Below the pieces are notes generated by a model. The model saw nothing but the letters and a program-made list of their open reading frames with translations. It searched no databases and had not been told where the DNA came from. Below, piece after piece: positions 1 through 8,012 of a stretch of 64,000 nt of DNA; the first letter of the stretch is position 1, and every line of letters starts with the position of its first letter. Location: the NCBI RefSeq assembly GCF_030123245.1, contig NZ_CP126101.1:1548501-1612500 (forward strand). The letters are read 5' to 3'. The DNA is from Lysinibacillus pakistanensis (GTDB lineage: Bacteria > Bacillota > Bacilli > Bacillales_A > Planococcaceae). Made by a program: the position numbers and the translations under genes.

Positions 1-23
1 GAATTTGATTAATCCAATATATT

Positions 24-56
24 AAGTCACACTCTAAATGAGTTGTGGCTTTTATT
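24..56 (+). terminator. Probable intrinsic terminator at window edge
   Basis: An imperfect stem with arms around 24-34 and 40-51 is followed by TTTATT. It would end a transcript entering from outside the window; no gene on this side is visible. Confidence 0.4.
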
Positions 57-90
57 ATGCCTTGAGAGGTTCAGTGCAAAATTGAAAAAG

Positions 91-128
91 AAAAAATATT
101 AAAAGGGTCACTTGGGATAGAGTGACCC
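91..128 (-). terminator. Minus-strand hairpin, repeated 200 bp away
   Basis: GGGTCACT (105-112) pairs with AGTGACCC (121-128); on the minus strand it is followed by a T-rich run, so it can terminate leftward transcription. A sister hairpin with arms GGGTCAC/GTGACCC lies at 308-331, just downstream of the minus-strand YjcZ gene but without a T run. After each hairpin a related GGTGTAA segment follows, so the two are diverged copies of one element. The 132-300 stretch between them holds no gene I can support. Confidence 0.4.
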
Positions 129-401
129 TCAGGTAACGAAATTCGGAGGTGTAAGACTAAATTAGCTTACACTACTATTAATATGACGTGATAGCAAAGT
201 TTGTATAGTTCATAGCCTGAACAATAGATAAAAAAAAGCCGCAGCGTGGTCACATGCTACAGCAAACTAATGAATAATCTAAGGACTTAAGAAAGGAAAT
301 ATGAAATGGGTCACGCGGAGGATAGTGACCCTTACTAAGATTTGAAGGTGTAAAGTATAAGTTTCAAATAGTTATGAGCTTAGAGGCGGTGGTATTGCAT
401 A

Positions 402-509
402 TTAATAACTGATGAAACTAACGCCGACAATAATTAGAAGAATGAATAGAACGACAATTAGAGCAAATGATGAACCATAACCACTACCACTACCACAATA
501 TTGAGACAT
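402..509 (-). CDS. YjcZ-family sporulation micropeptide
   Basis: This 35-residue ORF starts with ATG behind a strong AAGGAGGG site. The N-terminal third is Cys/Gly/Ser/Tyr-rich (MSQYCGSGSGYGSS) and the rest is one hydrophobic helix ending in SY. That composition and length match the YjcZ family of tiny sporulation-associated membrane peptides found in many copies in Bacillaceae, often annotated as sporulation protein YjcZ. It probably sits in a spore or mother-cell membrane; the molecular role is not known to me. It is monocistronic, with a hairpin at 308-331 downstream. No sigma factor site was confidently read. Confidence 0.8.
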   Translation of the reverse strand: MSQYCGSGSGYGSSFALIVVLFILLIIVGVSFISY

Positions 510-644
510 AATTTTTCCCTCCTTTCTATGACTATAATATGCATAGTTGTAGAAAGGAATTGCGATATTTATCTTAGGATGGTCTTAGAAAAAAGATTAA
601 AAGTAAAGATACACTATCAAGAGCGTAACGGTAGAGTGTTTGGC

Positions 645-806
645 TTCCAGTGAATTTATTAAAGGCAGTTGGAGATAAGGGATTGATTAGGCATTATATT
701 AAGCCCTCTTGTTGACATGCGGATACGATCTTTATCGATGTCTTGGTCTTAGCTGATTAAGCGATAAAAGACCACACCTCGATGGGTGGCAATAAATAGG
801 CATTAT
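645..806 (+). pseudogene. Decayed second copy of the 3' end of the secreted-protein gene at 4978-5739
   Basis: From about 649 the sequence aligns without gaps to the end of the gene at 5698-5739 (both read as WLPV.LLK.VGDK), but the stop codon is changed so the frame runs on. Homology continues into non-coding DNA: both copies then carry TTGTTGACATGCGGATA and a similar stretch ending in a GATGGG(T/G)GG motif (here about 710-790, there about 5797-5875). Nothing of the upstream coding part remains here, so this is the scar of a duplicated gene, not a functional one. Confidence 0.7.
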
Positions 807-809
807 TAT

Positions 810-1042
810 TATTCTCACCGTTTTTTGTGGAACCAGGTTCGCCAGCCATGAAATTTGAAATAGAGAATTTTATTGTACAACGGCATTATTCCGGAAACGC
901 ATTTGGATTTGCAGAAAGGTACAATGACCACTGATCCGTTTAAATTGGGTTACATATTACGATTCAATAGCGAAGAAATAATAAAAAGTATTCAAAATCA
1001 GTATGGTACATTTGTTAAGAAGTTGTATAGGTTGAAGTGTTA
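810..1042 (+). other. Possible frame-broken short reading frame
   Basis: Two short frames abut: MKFEIENF... (851-937, 28 residues) and one from an ATG at 923 running to a TAA at 1042 (39 residues). Neither has a clear ribosome site. Together they could be one decayed gene ahead of the terminator at 1065, but I recognise no family. Confidence 0.2.
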
Positions 1043-1064
1043 ATTTATAAATGTTGATTCTCTT

Positions 1065-1106
1065 AAAAAATCCCAGTTACTCAACTTTTTGAGCCTGGGA
1101 TTTTTT
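1065..1106. terminator. Strong bidirectional terminator
   Basis: AAAAAATCCCAG (1065-1076) pairs with CTGGGATTTTTT (1095-1106), with an inner CTCAA/TTGAG stem. Both ends carry six A or T residues, so it can stop transcription either way. Confidence 0.8.
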
Positions 1107-1183
1107 ATATTTAAATTATTAATGTATTTAATAATTCAATGTATAATGGTAAATATTAGGAGTTATGGAAGCGTGGTTAAACT

Positions 1184-1333
1184 TTGAATTGTCCCAACTG
1201 TGCTGCAGTATTTAACCTAAAACAAAATAATTGTGAATACTGTGGTAGTTACATCATTACGTTAGAAGCAAAACAGATTATATATGATTTAAAAGATTTC
1301 AAACCAACCTATAAAAAAATCTTTTTTCCATGA
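1184..1333 (+). CDS. Small zinc-ribbon-like ORF (uncertain)
   Basis: A 49-residue frame opens just after a stop and could start at TTG 1184. It begins with CPNC and has CEYCG 11 residues later, a CxxC...CxxC pattern typical of a small zinc ribbon, followed by a charged tail ending KKIFFP. The only AGGAG nearby (1159-1163) is about 20 nt upstream and better placed for an out-of-frame ATG at 1165, so the start is doubtful. It may be a 5'-truncated or frameshifted remnant of a zinc-ribbon protein. No clear partner gene; the next gene is the TetR regulator. Confidence 0.3.
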   Translation: MNCPNCAAVFNLKQNNCEYCGSYIITLEAKQIIYDLKDFKPTYKKIFFP

Positions 1334-1453
1334 GAAATGAGTGTAAATGAATTACCAATACGTTCAGGTATGGCAGAATAAGGGAGCTATTTTTAATTAT
1401 TCGTAATCTAAAATAATCAAATTTTATTTTACAGTAACAATAAAACAAAATTA

Positions 1454-1483
1454 TTGACCGTTAGGTACAAAAAGGAGTATTCT
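1454..1483 (+). promoter_or_regulatory. Promoter and likely self-operator of the TetR gene
   Basis: TTGACC (1454-1459) and TATTCT (1478-1483) are spaced 18 bp. An imperfect dyad TTGACC-GTTA-GGTACAA (1454-1470) overlaps the -35. The 8-mer TTTGTACC on the minus strand of this dyad recurs on the plus strand at 2139-2146 just ahead of the efflux gene, which fits one repressor touching both sites. Operator assignment is inference. Confidence 0.45.
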
Positions 1484-1518
1484 ATTAATGTTATCTATAA
1501 AATAAGAGGAGGATACGA

Positions 1519-2115
1519 TTGAATAAACGCGGCAGACCCCGAGAGTTTGATTATTCCTCAATTGTAGATGTTGCAATGAAAACATTTTGGTTAAGAGGAT
1601 ATGAGGGGTGTTCTACACAAGATTTATGCAGTGATACAGGACTTGGAAAAGGAAGTTTATACAATACTTTCGGTAGTAAACATGAACTGTATAAACAAGT
1701 ATTAGAACGCTACCATGAAATTGGGATTAGGGAACAAAAGAAATTGTTAGAGACTCCAATTCCAGTTAAAGAACGATTAAGTAATTTTTTTGAATGGGCA
1801 TTGAAAGAAGACTTTGAGAATATTGATCAAAAAGGATGTTTATTGATTAATGCCAGTGTAGAACGTGCTAAAAACGATTTAATGGTACAAGAAATTTTCT
1901 CGAAGCATGTTGAACTTCTTAAACAAGCTATTGAAACAGTGATGGAGGAAGGATTGCAAACAGGTGAAATTTCAAAGAAGCAATCAGCTGAGGAATTAGC
2001 TAGTCTGCTTTTAAGCAGTTATTACGGATTCCGTGTTCTTAATGTATCGATGCAAAATCAGATGTTAGCTGAACAAGTTATCAAAGGAACAATGGAGTCT
2101 ATTTTTGGCGCTTAG
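1519..2115 (+). CDS. TetR/AcrR-family transcriptional repressor
   Basis: The 198-residue protein starts at TTG with AAGAGGAGG six bases upstream. Residues about 8-55 form the TetR helix-turn-helix (VAMKTFWLRGYEGCSTQDLC, then TGLGKGSLYNTFGSKHELY), and the rest is an all-helical ligand-binding domain. Proteins of this type repress a neighbouring efflux gene until a toxic ligand binds. The MFS transporter 62 bp downstream in the same direction is the likely target. A 6-bp hairpin with ATTTTT (2114-2140) between the two genes could weaken read-through. The ligand cannot be deduced. Confidence 0.88.
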   Translation: MNKRGRPREFDYSSIVDVAMKTFWLRGYEGCSTQDLCSDTGLGKGSLYNTFGSKHELYKQVLERYHEIGIREQKKLLETPIPVKERLSNFFEWALKEDFENIDQKGCLLINASVERAKNDLMVQEIFSKHVELLKQAIETVMEEGLQTGEISKKQSAEELASLLLSSYYGFRVLNVSMQNQMLAEQVIKGTMESIFGA

Positions 2116-2177
2116 TGCGCTCTTTTTTCGCACTATTTTTGTACCGATTATTACAATAATGAATAAGGAGTTTTTTT

Positions 2178-3320
2178 ATGCCATCGATTATTTATTTATT
2201 AGCTTTAGCAATCTTTTGTATGACTACATCAGAATTTATGGTTGCAGGTATGATGAATGAACTTGCTCTTGCATTCCAGGTTTCTGTATCATCTATTGGG
2301 TATTTAATTTCAGCTTATGCAGGAGCAATGGTAATAGGAGGCCCCATTTTAACTGCAATCCTCTTACGAATGCGCAGCAAACAAGCATTATTGTTTTTAA
2401 TGTTCGTATTTTTAATTGGTCAATCGCTCGGAGCTATTGCTTGGAACTATGATATTATGATGATTTCACGTATTATAACTGGTATTGCTTCAGCTTCAGC
2501 TTTTGGAGTTGCGATTTCTTTTTCTGCGACATTGGTTCACTCTGATTCAAGAGGAAAAGCTGCATCAATTGTACTTGCAGGTTTAATGTTCGCAACTGTA
2601 TTAGGTTTACCTATAACAACCGTTATTTCTCAATATTTTGGCTGGCGTATTAGTTTTGGGGCTGTTTCTGTTCTTGTGCTAGTATCAGGGATTATGATTC
2701 AACGGTTGTTACCATCATCTTCAAATAAAGAGCAATTAAATTGGAAAGACGAACTTCTGCGATTTAAGAATATTCATCTTTGGGCAGCGTACGTAACAAG
2801 TATGTTCATTATTGGTGGTACGTTTGCAGCATTTAGTTATTTCACTCCTATCTTTACAAATGTCACAGGCTTTTCAAGTGCAAGTATTCCATATTTACTT
2901 GTTCTCTATGGTAGTGCGACGGTAATTGGGAATATAATAATTGGCAAGTTCGCTGATAAATTTACAATGAAAATACTTATGGGTGGATTAATTATATTAA
3001 TCATAGCGTTGTCTTTATTTGCTTTAAGTGCAGAGAATAAATACATTGCAGTTATTTCTACGATTTTTATTGGTTTAACTGGTGTAGCATTGAATCCAGC
3101 TATGGTTGCGAGGGTAATGAAAACAGCTAGTAATGGAATAATGATAAATACCGTTCATAGTTCTTTTATTACGCTAGGTATTGTTATTGGTTCGTCACTA
3201 GGTGGTCTTGGGATCAGTAAAGGATATGGTTTTGTATCTCCGCTATGGATTGGAGCTTGTTTAGCTATCCTTGGGGTAATTTCATTATTCCCATATTTAC
3301 ATAAAGGAAAGGCAGATTAA
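2178..3320 (+). CDS. MFS efflux transporter (DHA1 type)
   Basis: This 380-residue integral membrane protein has about 12 hydrophobic segments, the size and shape of a drug:H+ antiporter of the major facilitator superfamily. The N-terminus (TTSEFMVAGMMNELA...) is characteristic of the AraJ/YdhP-like DHA1 group, and a central loop ADKFTMK near residue 259 corresponds to the conserved inter-half loop. The start ATG has AAGGAG eight bases upstream. It follows the TetR gene in the same direction, so it is probably its regulated efflux pump. Substrate unknown. Confidence 0.85.
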   Translation: MPSIIYLLALAIFCMTTSEFMVAGMMNELALAFQVSVSSIGYLISAYAGAMVIGGPILTAILLRMRSKQALLFLMFVFLIGQSLGAIAWNYDIMMISRIITGIASASAFGVAISFSATLVHSDSRGKAASIVLAGLMFATVLGLPITTVISQYFGWRISFGAVSVLVLVSGIMIQRLLPSSSNKEQLNWKDELLRFKNIHLWAAYVTSMFIIGGTFAAFSYFTPIFTNVTGFSSASIPYLLVLYGSATVIGNIIIGKFADKFTMKILMGGLIILIIALSLFALSAENKYIAVISTIFIGLTGVALNPAMVARVMKTASNGIMINTVHSSFITLGIVIGSSLGGLGISKGYGFVSPLWIGACLAILGVISLFPYLHKGKAD

Positions 3321-3355
3321 GATGTTTAAAATTTCTTTATATGGGGTCACCATAT

Positions 3356-3568
3356 ATGCCCATCAACTTAAAAAATTGGTAGTTCCCCAAAACGAAGAAA
3401 TTTTCGTTCTGGGGTATTATACTATCTTAACTTGATGGGTATGGGGTAGCAACAGAAAAATGAGGATTTACAACGTTGAGTGAAAAGTCTTCCAAAATAC
3501 GCTTTGGGGACATTTTTCCTTCATCTAATGGCGCAGGATTGTTGAAAGGGGTAACCATTTTAAGATAA
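3356..3568. mobile_element. Nested palindrome, probably an IS/MITE remnant
   Basis: Outer arms ATGCCCATCAACTTAA (3356-3371) and TTAACTTGATGGGTAT (3427-3442) match with two mismatches; inside, CCCCAAAACGAA/TTTTCGTTCTGGGG (3385-3414) forms a second hairpin. Nested palindromes of this sort are common at insertion-sequence ends in Bacillaceae. After it a 30-codon frame (3476-3568, ending KGVTILR) has no ribosome site and may be a transposase scrap. No complete transposase is present. Confidence 0.4.
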
Positions 3569-3586
3569 TTAAGAGGAGTGTAGGGA

Positions 3587-3895
3587 ATGACAAATGAAAT
3601 TATTAATGTTGTTTTACCAATGAAAACATATGATACAACTAAAATGGACTCGTGGACTAAAGAACAGTGGCAGGAATGGGGTGGAGAAGAAAAGGATCAT
3701 GTTGGCATACAAATATTGCTGTTGAATGATAACGATTTTTATTTAAAAATAATGGGCATTTACTTTGACGAAGCAACAGAAGAAATGTTTTTTAGTTTTG
3801 ATACACAGAATAAACTTAACCGAAATATAAATATTCAATTCGGGCAATGGAAAATTGATGATAATTTTTCCTTATTTGGTTTACTCTTCACTTAG
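3587..3895 (+). CDS. Hypothetical cytosolic protein
   Basis: This 102-residue acidic protein has no signal peptide or membrane segment. It starts at ATG with GAGGAG about ten bases upstream. It is rich in Asp, Asn, Trp and Phe, and its C-terminal half looks beta-rich. I recognise no family. Small acidic single-domain proteins in decaying accessory regions are sometimes immunity proteins, but no toxin partner is visible, so this is only a possibility. The next gene points toward it from the other strand (convergent). Confidence 0.55.
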   Translation: MTNEIINVVLPMKTYDTTKMDSWTKEQWQEWGGEEKDHVGIQILLLNDNDFYLKIMGIYFDEATEEMFFSFDTQNKLNRNINIQFGQWKIDDNFSLFGLLFT

Positions 3896-3984
3896 CATAA
3901 AATCGTGAATAGACCAGAGCAATTTTCAATATAAGCACAGTGTCTTTTGTTTCGTGATGAACATTAAATAATTTTATCAAATTG

Positions 3985-4320
3985 CTATGGACCACAAATT
4001 GAAAAACAAGTATGTTCTTCGAAATTTTTTTGTACCCAATCATCTATTTTGTTAAAAAACCGGATGAAATCGATGTCCATTGAATTATTTAAAGTACACG
4101 CAATGAAAGCAATTTGATTCCATTGTTCAAGGTTAACTGAATTTGGGCCAAAGTAATTAAAATTCGGTAAAACTTCATATATATGTAGATGTAAAAAGGC
4201 AAATGCTTCTTCTGTTAAAAAAATTGAAGATTCATGCCAATGTTCATTTTTAAAATCACCCCGCATGAATTCAAAAACATCACGTTGTTGTAAGTTTTTT
4301 AATGTATGTATTTTAATCAT
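3985..4320 (-). CDS. Hypothetical cytosolic protein
   Basis: This 111-residue protein is preceded by TAGGAGG five bases from its ATG, so translation is well supported. It has no signal or membrane segment, and is mostly helical with many aromatic residues (FEFMRGDF, FLHLHIYEVLPNFNYFG) ending in ICGP. It lies downstream of the DUF3862 remnant in the same direction and converges on the hypothetical gene at 3587. I do not recognise the family. Confidence 0.55.
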   Translation of the reverse strand: MIKIHTLKNLQQRDVFEFMRGDFKNEHWHESSIFLTEEAFAFLHLHIYEVLPNFNYFGPNSVNLEQWNQIAFIACTLNNSMDIDFIRFFNKIDDWVQKNFEEHTCFSICGP

Positions 4321-4360
4321 TTAATCCTCCTAATAAGTCACGCATTTGTGTGACTAATGG

Positions 4361-4786
4361 TTAATTTAAACCTATTTGAGTTTTATTTATTAATTTACCG
4401 CCTTGAACATTAACGATGCATTGGCACCTAAAGCTGTGAACTTAAACCTATTTGAGTTTTATTGATTATTTTATTATCTTGAAATGTCATATTAGCAGTT
4501 GAGAAAGCTCCAGCTGTTTCAAATTCATATATAACGGTATGATTCGAATCACCATCTGTTCCAGTTTCAGAAATTACTTTTCCTTCTAATCCGACAATAT
4601 TAAATACTTCTTCAAGCGTCATGCCTTCTTTAATTTGTTTAAACTTTTCTTCAGTTAATTTACCATCTTCTTTAGAAATTTATGCTGACGTTTCTTGTTT
4701 TGTGGCATCCTCTTTTGATATCTCAGTAACTGATTTTTTTCTTTTCTCCTGATTCTTCTTTTTGCTTTTTCTTCTCCACAACCTGC
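4361..4786 (-). pseudogene. Broken DUF3862-type lipoprotein gene plus a second 3' fragment
   Basis: Read on the minus strand, a lipobox-like GCGEE (near 4775-4786) starts a Lys/Glu-rich linker, followed by a region (KLTEEKFKQIKEGMTLEEVF...) typical of DUF3862 lipoproteins. There is at least one frameshift around 4735-4745 and an in-frame TAA at about 4679-4681, so only 64 residues remain open (4428-4622). The C-terminus is also odd: after NKTQIGL it runs into SSQL because a second copy of the last part (NKTQIGLN then stop, ending 4361) follows directly. This indicates unequal recombination between tandem paralogues. Confidence 0.65.
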
Positions 4787-4977
4787 CTTCCACAATCAAT
4801 AGTACATAGTGAACCATCTTTAGATAATTGCTTGGAGTGGGAGAGAAGTAAAATTATGTTATGGGAAAACACGCTACTTTTGTTGGATTTTTAACATTCG
4901 TTGGTAGAGTATTAGATTACTAGTATATAATATTAAAATGTTAGTTTTCTAAAATAAAACTGCGTAGGGGGAGAATA

Positions 4978-5739
4978 ATGAAAAAATTATTTAGTGTGTT
5001 ACTAGCAGCATTTTTATTTGCAGTAGTAAATCCAACAAAATCAGAAGCAAAAGTGATGTATGATGGAGCAGAAGTTGTAAAAGGTCAAACCGGAAAAATG
5101 ACCTTTAAAAAAGACATTAAGGTATACAAGAAAAATCCAGATGGTACATTTGATTCGTTGATGGTTAAGCGAAATAACTTCTTTAAAACGTATGATATTG
5201 AGAAATATGATGGCAAAACATTTTATCAAATGGGGCAATATCGGGTATAAGCAACGGATTTGGTAGTTTTCAAAGAAGTACCAATAAAAATTCGCTCATC
5301 TTTCTACAACAATCCAACTTATATTGTTATCAATCGTGATGGTATTTATAATATGGGATATTACGGGAAATACTTCCAAGATGGTGGTATTGGTGGTATT
5401 TCTTTCTTGGATACAAATAATGGACAACTGCTGAAGTTTTCCGAGAGCTATGGGGGTGAAGGGTTATGGTATGATAAATATCCTGGTACAGATCTTAAAA
5501 TCGCTGAGACAATATCGAGAGAAAGCAATGTACGTTTTGAATTAACAAAAGATGCAGGTGGGAAAAGCACTCCCTTAAATGAAGCGAAACCTTTAACAAT
5601 GTATGCAAAGGGAAGCATTGTTATCTCACTAGATACTGAAATTAATGGTTATCTATATGTACGCAACGGCTTGGAAGGAAATGAAGAACAATTTATTTGG
5701 CTTCCAGTAGATTTATTAAAGCCAGTTGGAGATAAGTGA
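4978..5739 (+). pseudogene. Secreted protein gene interrupted by one in-frame stop
   Basis: A signal peptide (MKKLFSVLLAAFLFAVVNPTKSEA) starts at ATG 4978 behind GGGGGAG. The frame is open for 90 codons, meets a single TAA at 5248-5250, and continues in the same frame without interruption to 5739. Without the stop it would be a 253-residue secreted protein. The family is not known to me; the downstream half is rich in Tyr, Gly and Asp (YYGKYFQDGGIGGISF). A decayed copy of the last codons and the downstream DNA lies at 645-806. Either it is a recent pseudogene or the stop is read through; the former is simpler. Confidence 0.7.
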
Positions 5740-5757
5740 TAGATTATGAATTATATA

Positions 5758-5790
5758 TAGCTCTCTTATTTATAAGGGGGCTATTTTTTA
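5758..5790 (+). terminator. Terminator of the secreted-protein gene
   Basis: TAGC...GCTA closes an 11-bp stem (with G-T pairs) at 5758-5783, followed by a run of Ts. It lies 19 bp after the stop codon. Confidence 0.65.
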
Positions 5791-5892
5791 TGGTTTGTTG
5801 ACATGCGGATAGGATGTTTATCGATGTCACGGGCTTTAAGCGGCATAAATTAAAAAGACCACTCCGTGATGGGGGGGCATAATTGATGTGTC

Positions 5893-7173
5893 TTATATAG
5901 GTGGAAGAGTCCCGCCTCCAACCCAAATTGCTGTAATTTGCCCAAGAGCTGTTAAGGTTGCTGTACTGCCCCCAATTGCATTGCCAAACAAACTGCCCAC
6001 AGAGCCGGCTAAGGAAATGCCTGAGAAGCCAGAGCCATCTAACCCAGTAATGGCACCGACGACTGCTAAAGTGATGACTGCGATTTCCTTTGTTAACGGA
6101 ACTACTGCAGCAAGACCAACACCGAGATCATTGACAATGCCATGTGAGGTAGCGGGTAAATGGTCTCCAATAATTTGTGTGAAGCCGGCATCTCCAAGAT
6201 AGAAGAAAGCGGCAATTGGAATAACGGGCCCAAAAACCTTAAAGCCGAATTGGAATCCTTGAATCAAATAGCTTGTAGTCTTTTCTAGCCCTTCTTTTTT
6301 ATGTGCAACAACACTAAGCAGAAGTAAGATGAAAACAGAGGTCCCACCGATTAAGGCTGTAGCATCCCCACCTTGTAGCTTGAAAACCGACATAGCGATA
6401 ACATCTACTATAAAGGCGATTGGAATAAGCAAGGCAAAGAAACGTTTTTGCCCAACAGACAGTAAATTTTTCACCGTTGCTTGTTCCGTATTTTCAGCTG
6501 TGTCATTGGCAGTGTTTAGTAGCAAAGTCCCTCGTCTCATATCTCGTCTTAAAAAAATATAAGCAGTAATTGTCGTTACTACGCCCATGGTGATAACGAG
6601 AGGGATACTAGCTGAAACAACTTCACCGACTGGAATCCCCGCTGCATCAGCAGTAAGCTTTGGAGCCCCTTGTATAACAAAATCGCTTGATAGTGCAATT
6701 CCATGTCCAAATAAATTCATAGCCATCGCAACTCCTAGTGCTGGTAAGCCAGCTCGAATCGCAACAGGCAACAGAACCGCCCCTAACAGAGCTACTGCAG
6801 GTGATGGCCAGAAAAACCAGGAGATTAACATCATTAAAAGACCAATCGTCCAATAGGCTAGAGTAGGAGTTTTAATGAATTTTGTAAAAGGAGCAATCAT
6901 GACCTCATTAATGCCAGCAGTCATCATCACCCGGCTCATGGCAACAATAATAGAAATAATGAGAATGGTTGATAACAGCTCTGTAATGGCATAAATAAAG
7001 CTATTAAAAACACCACTAATGGATAAAGTTAAATCGCCAGTAGCAACAATCGCAAGCATGAAGATGCCTAGTACACAAATGAGGGTGGTATCGTGACGTT
7101 TAACCATAAATCCAATGATAAGCACAATAAAAACAACGTAAATCCAATGGAGAGCTGTGAATTCAATCCCCAT
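5893..7173 (-). CDS. Multi-pass ion/anion transporter (IT-superfamily-like)
   Basis: I take ATG 7173 (426 residues) as the start because GAGGGGG lies six bases upstream; an upstream in-frame TTG at 7188 would overlap that site. The protein has about 11-12 hydrophobic segments with polar loops, and re-entrant-like Gly/Ser-rich stretches in both halves (FWPSPAVALLGA; GAITGLDGSGFSGISLAGSVGSLFG), as in the ion transporter superfamily of citrate, C4-dicarboxylate, gluconate and NhaC/D-like carriers. The substrate cannot be read from sequence. It is monocistronic and converges on the broken secreted-protein gene. Confidence 0.65.
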   Translation of the reverse strand: MGIEFTALHWIYVVFIVLIIGFMVKRHDTTLICVLGIFMLAIVATGDLTLSISGVFNSFIYAITELLSTILIISIIVAMSRVMMTAGINEVMIAPFTKFIKTPTLAYWTIGLLMMLISWFFWPSPAVALLGAVLLPVAIRAGLPALGVAMAMNLFGHGIALSSDFVIQGAPKLTADAAGIPVGEVVSASIPLVITMGVVTTITAYIFLRRDMRRGTLLLNTANDTAENTEQATVKNLLSVGQKRFFALLIPIAFIVDVIAMSVFKLQGGDATALIGGTSVFILLLLSVVAHKKEGLEKTTSYLIQGFQFGFKVFGPVIPIAAFFYLGDAGFTQIIGDHLPATSHGIVNDLGVGLAAVVPLTKEIAVITLAVVGAITGLDGSGFSGISLAGSVGSLFGNAIGGSTATLTALGQITAIWVGGGTLPPI

Positions 7174-7689
7174 ATGTTTCCCCCTCAATATTCGATCTGA
7201 TTCTATAGAATATGAAGAGAAAAAAAGTTGGTGATGATTTTGAAAAATTTTGTTTAAGTAGAAAGGTAGTATAAATGGATAATTGAAAAAGTATCAATAA
7301 TGTAAATGAAAGTTATTTCTGAAGGGTTTGGTGCAAAAAAACATAACCAAATGCTGACATTTGTATTTTTTACCTATTAGTACATTTGGAAGAAGTATGA
7401 ATTTTTACTTTTACTCTTCTGTAGTCATTTGTTTATAGTAATTCTAAACCTATTATACGAAAAACCTATCATCAATTACCTTTCAGATAAAACAATAGCC
7501 GTGTCCAACGGGGATTGAATAAAGGAGAAGCTATGAAATGCACTAGCTCAAGGAGAATACCTATTTAATAGGAAAGAATCACACTTTTAGAATCTCTTCG
7601 ACCACTACAAACAACTTAACAGTAAAAAGTCGATTATCCCTTAACGTACAGGAGATTGGCCTTTTATATGTAAAAAATCGCTTAGCGTA
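7174..7689. other. Intergenic, no gene found
   Basis: About 500 bp between the transporter and the intron fragment. I see no ORF with a ribosome site. Its right half may be degenerate intron DNA, because it continues the minus-strand intron without recognisable domains. Confidence 0.5.
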
Positions 7690-7914
7690 TGAAATTCACA
7701 TTTTGTTGAAGCTATCCCTATATAGAATTCAGATGGTTTTGAACTTTACTTAGTTATGCAAGTTCATCCTTTCTGGTTTGTCAGTTCGAGATTTTGCGTC
7801 CGACTTCCTTCAGATTTCATGTCACTATGGACACCCTTGTCTTTCGCTAACAGTTCCTACTGCGTAGTCTGTAGTGGATTTTCACCACCTAGTTGTTGCG
7901 CATGCCAAGGACAC
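7690..7914 (-). mobile_element. 5' fragment of a class C group II intron
   Basis: On the minus strand the element begins GTGTCCTTGGCATGCGC, a typical group II intron 5' end. It continues with conserved domain I landmarks in the right order: GGTGGTGAAAATCCAC, GAACTGTTAGC, CAAGGGTGTCC, GACATGAAATCTGAAGGAAG, and a GAACTTGCATAAC...AAAGTTC stem. From memory these match the bacterial class C (Oceanobacillus-type) intron. The sequence becomes unrecognisable beyond about 7690; no reverse transcriptase and no domain V was found, so it is a dead 5' fragment. Class C introns insert just past terminators, as seen here. Confidence 0.75.
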
Positions 7915-7954
7915 ATTAAAAGGGCACGTTTTGAAATAATTTCAGAACATGCCC
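7915..7954 (-). terminator. Terminator of bdhA and target of the group II intron
   Basis: On the minus strand GGGCA-GTT-TGAA pairs with TTCA-AAC-TGCCC (7954 to 7922) and is followed by TTTTAAT; the intron's first G is the next base (7914). It lies about 60 bp after the bdhA stop codon. Confidence 0.75.
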
Positions 7955-8012
7955 AATACTATTTTTTATGCGGCTACTATAGTAGGAAATCTAATCTTTC
8001 AATGGTAAATAA

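Noticed and set aside
5888..6202. Pro/Ala-rich ORFs opposite the large transporter (also 6329-6562 and 6587-6856)
   Set aside because: Shadows of the membrane protein gene on the other strand; no ribosome sites and hydrophilic repeats expected from antisense of hydrophobic codons.
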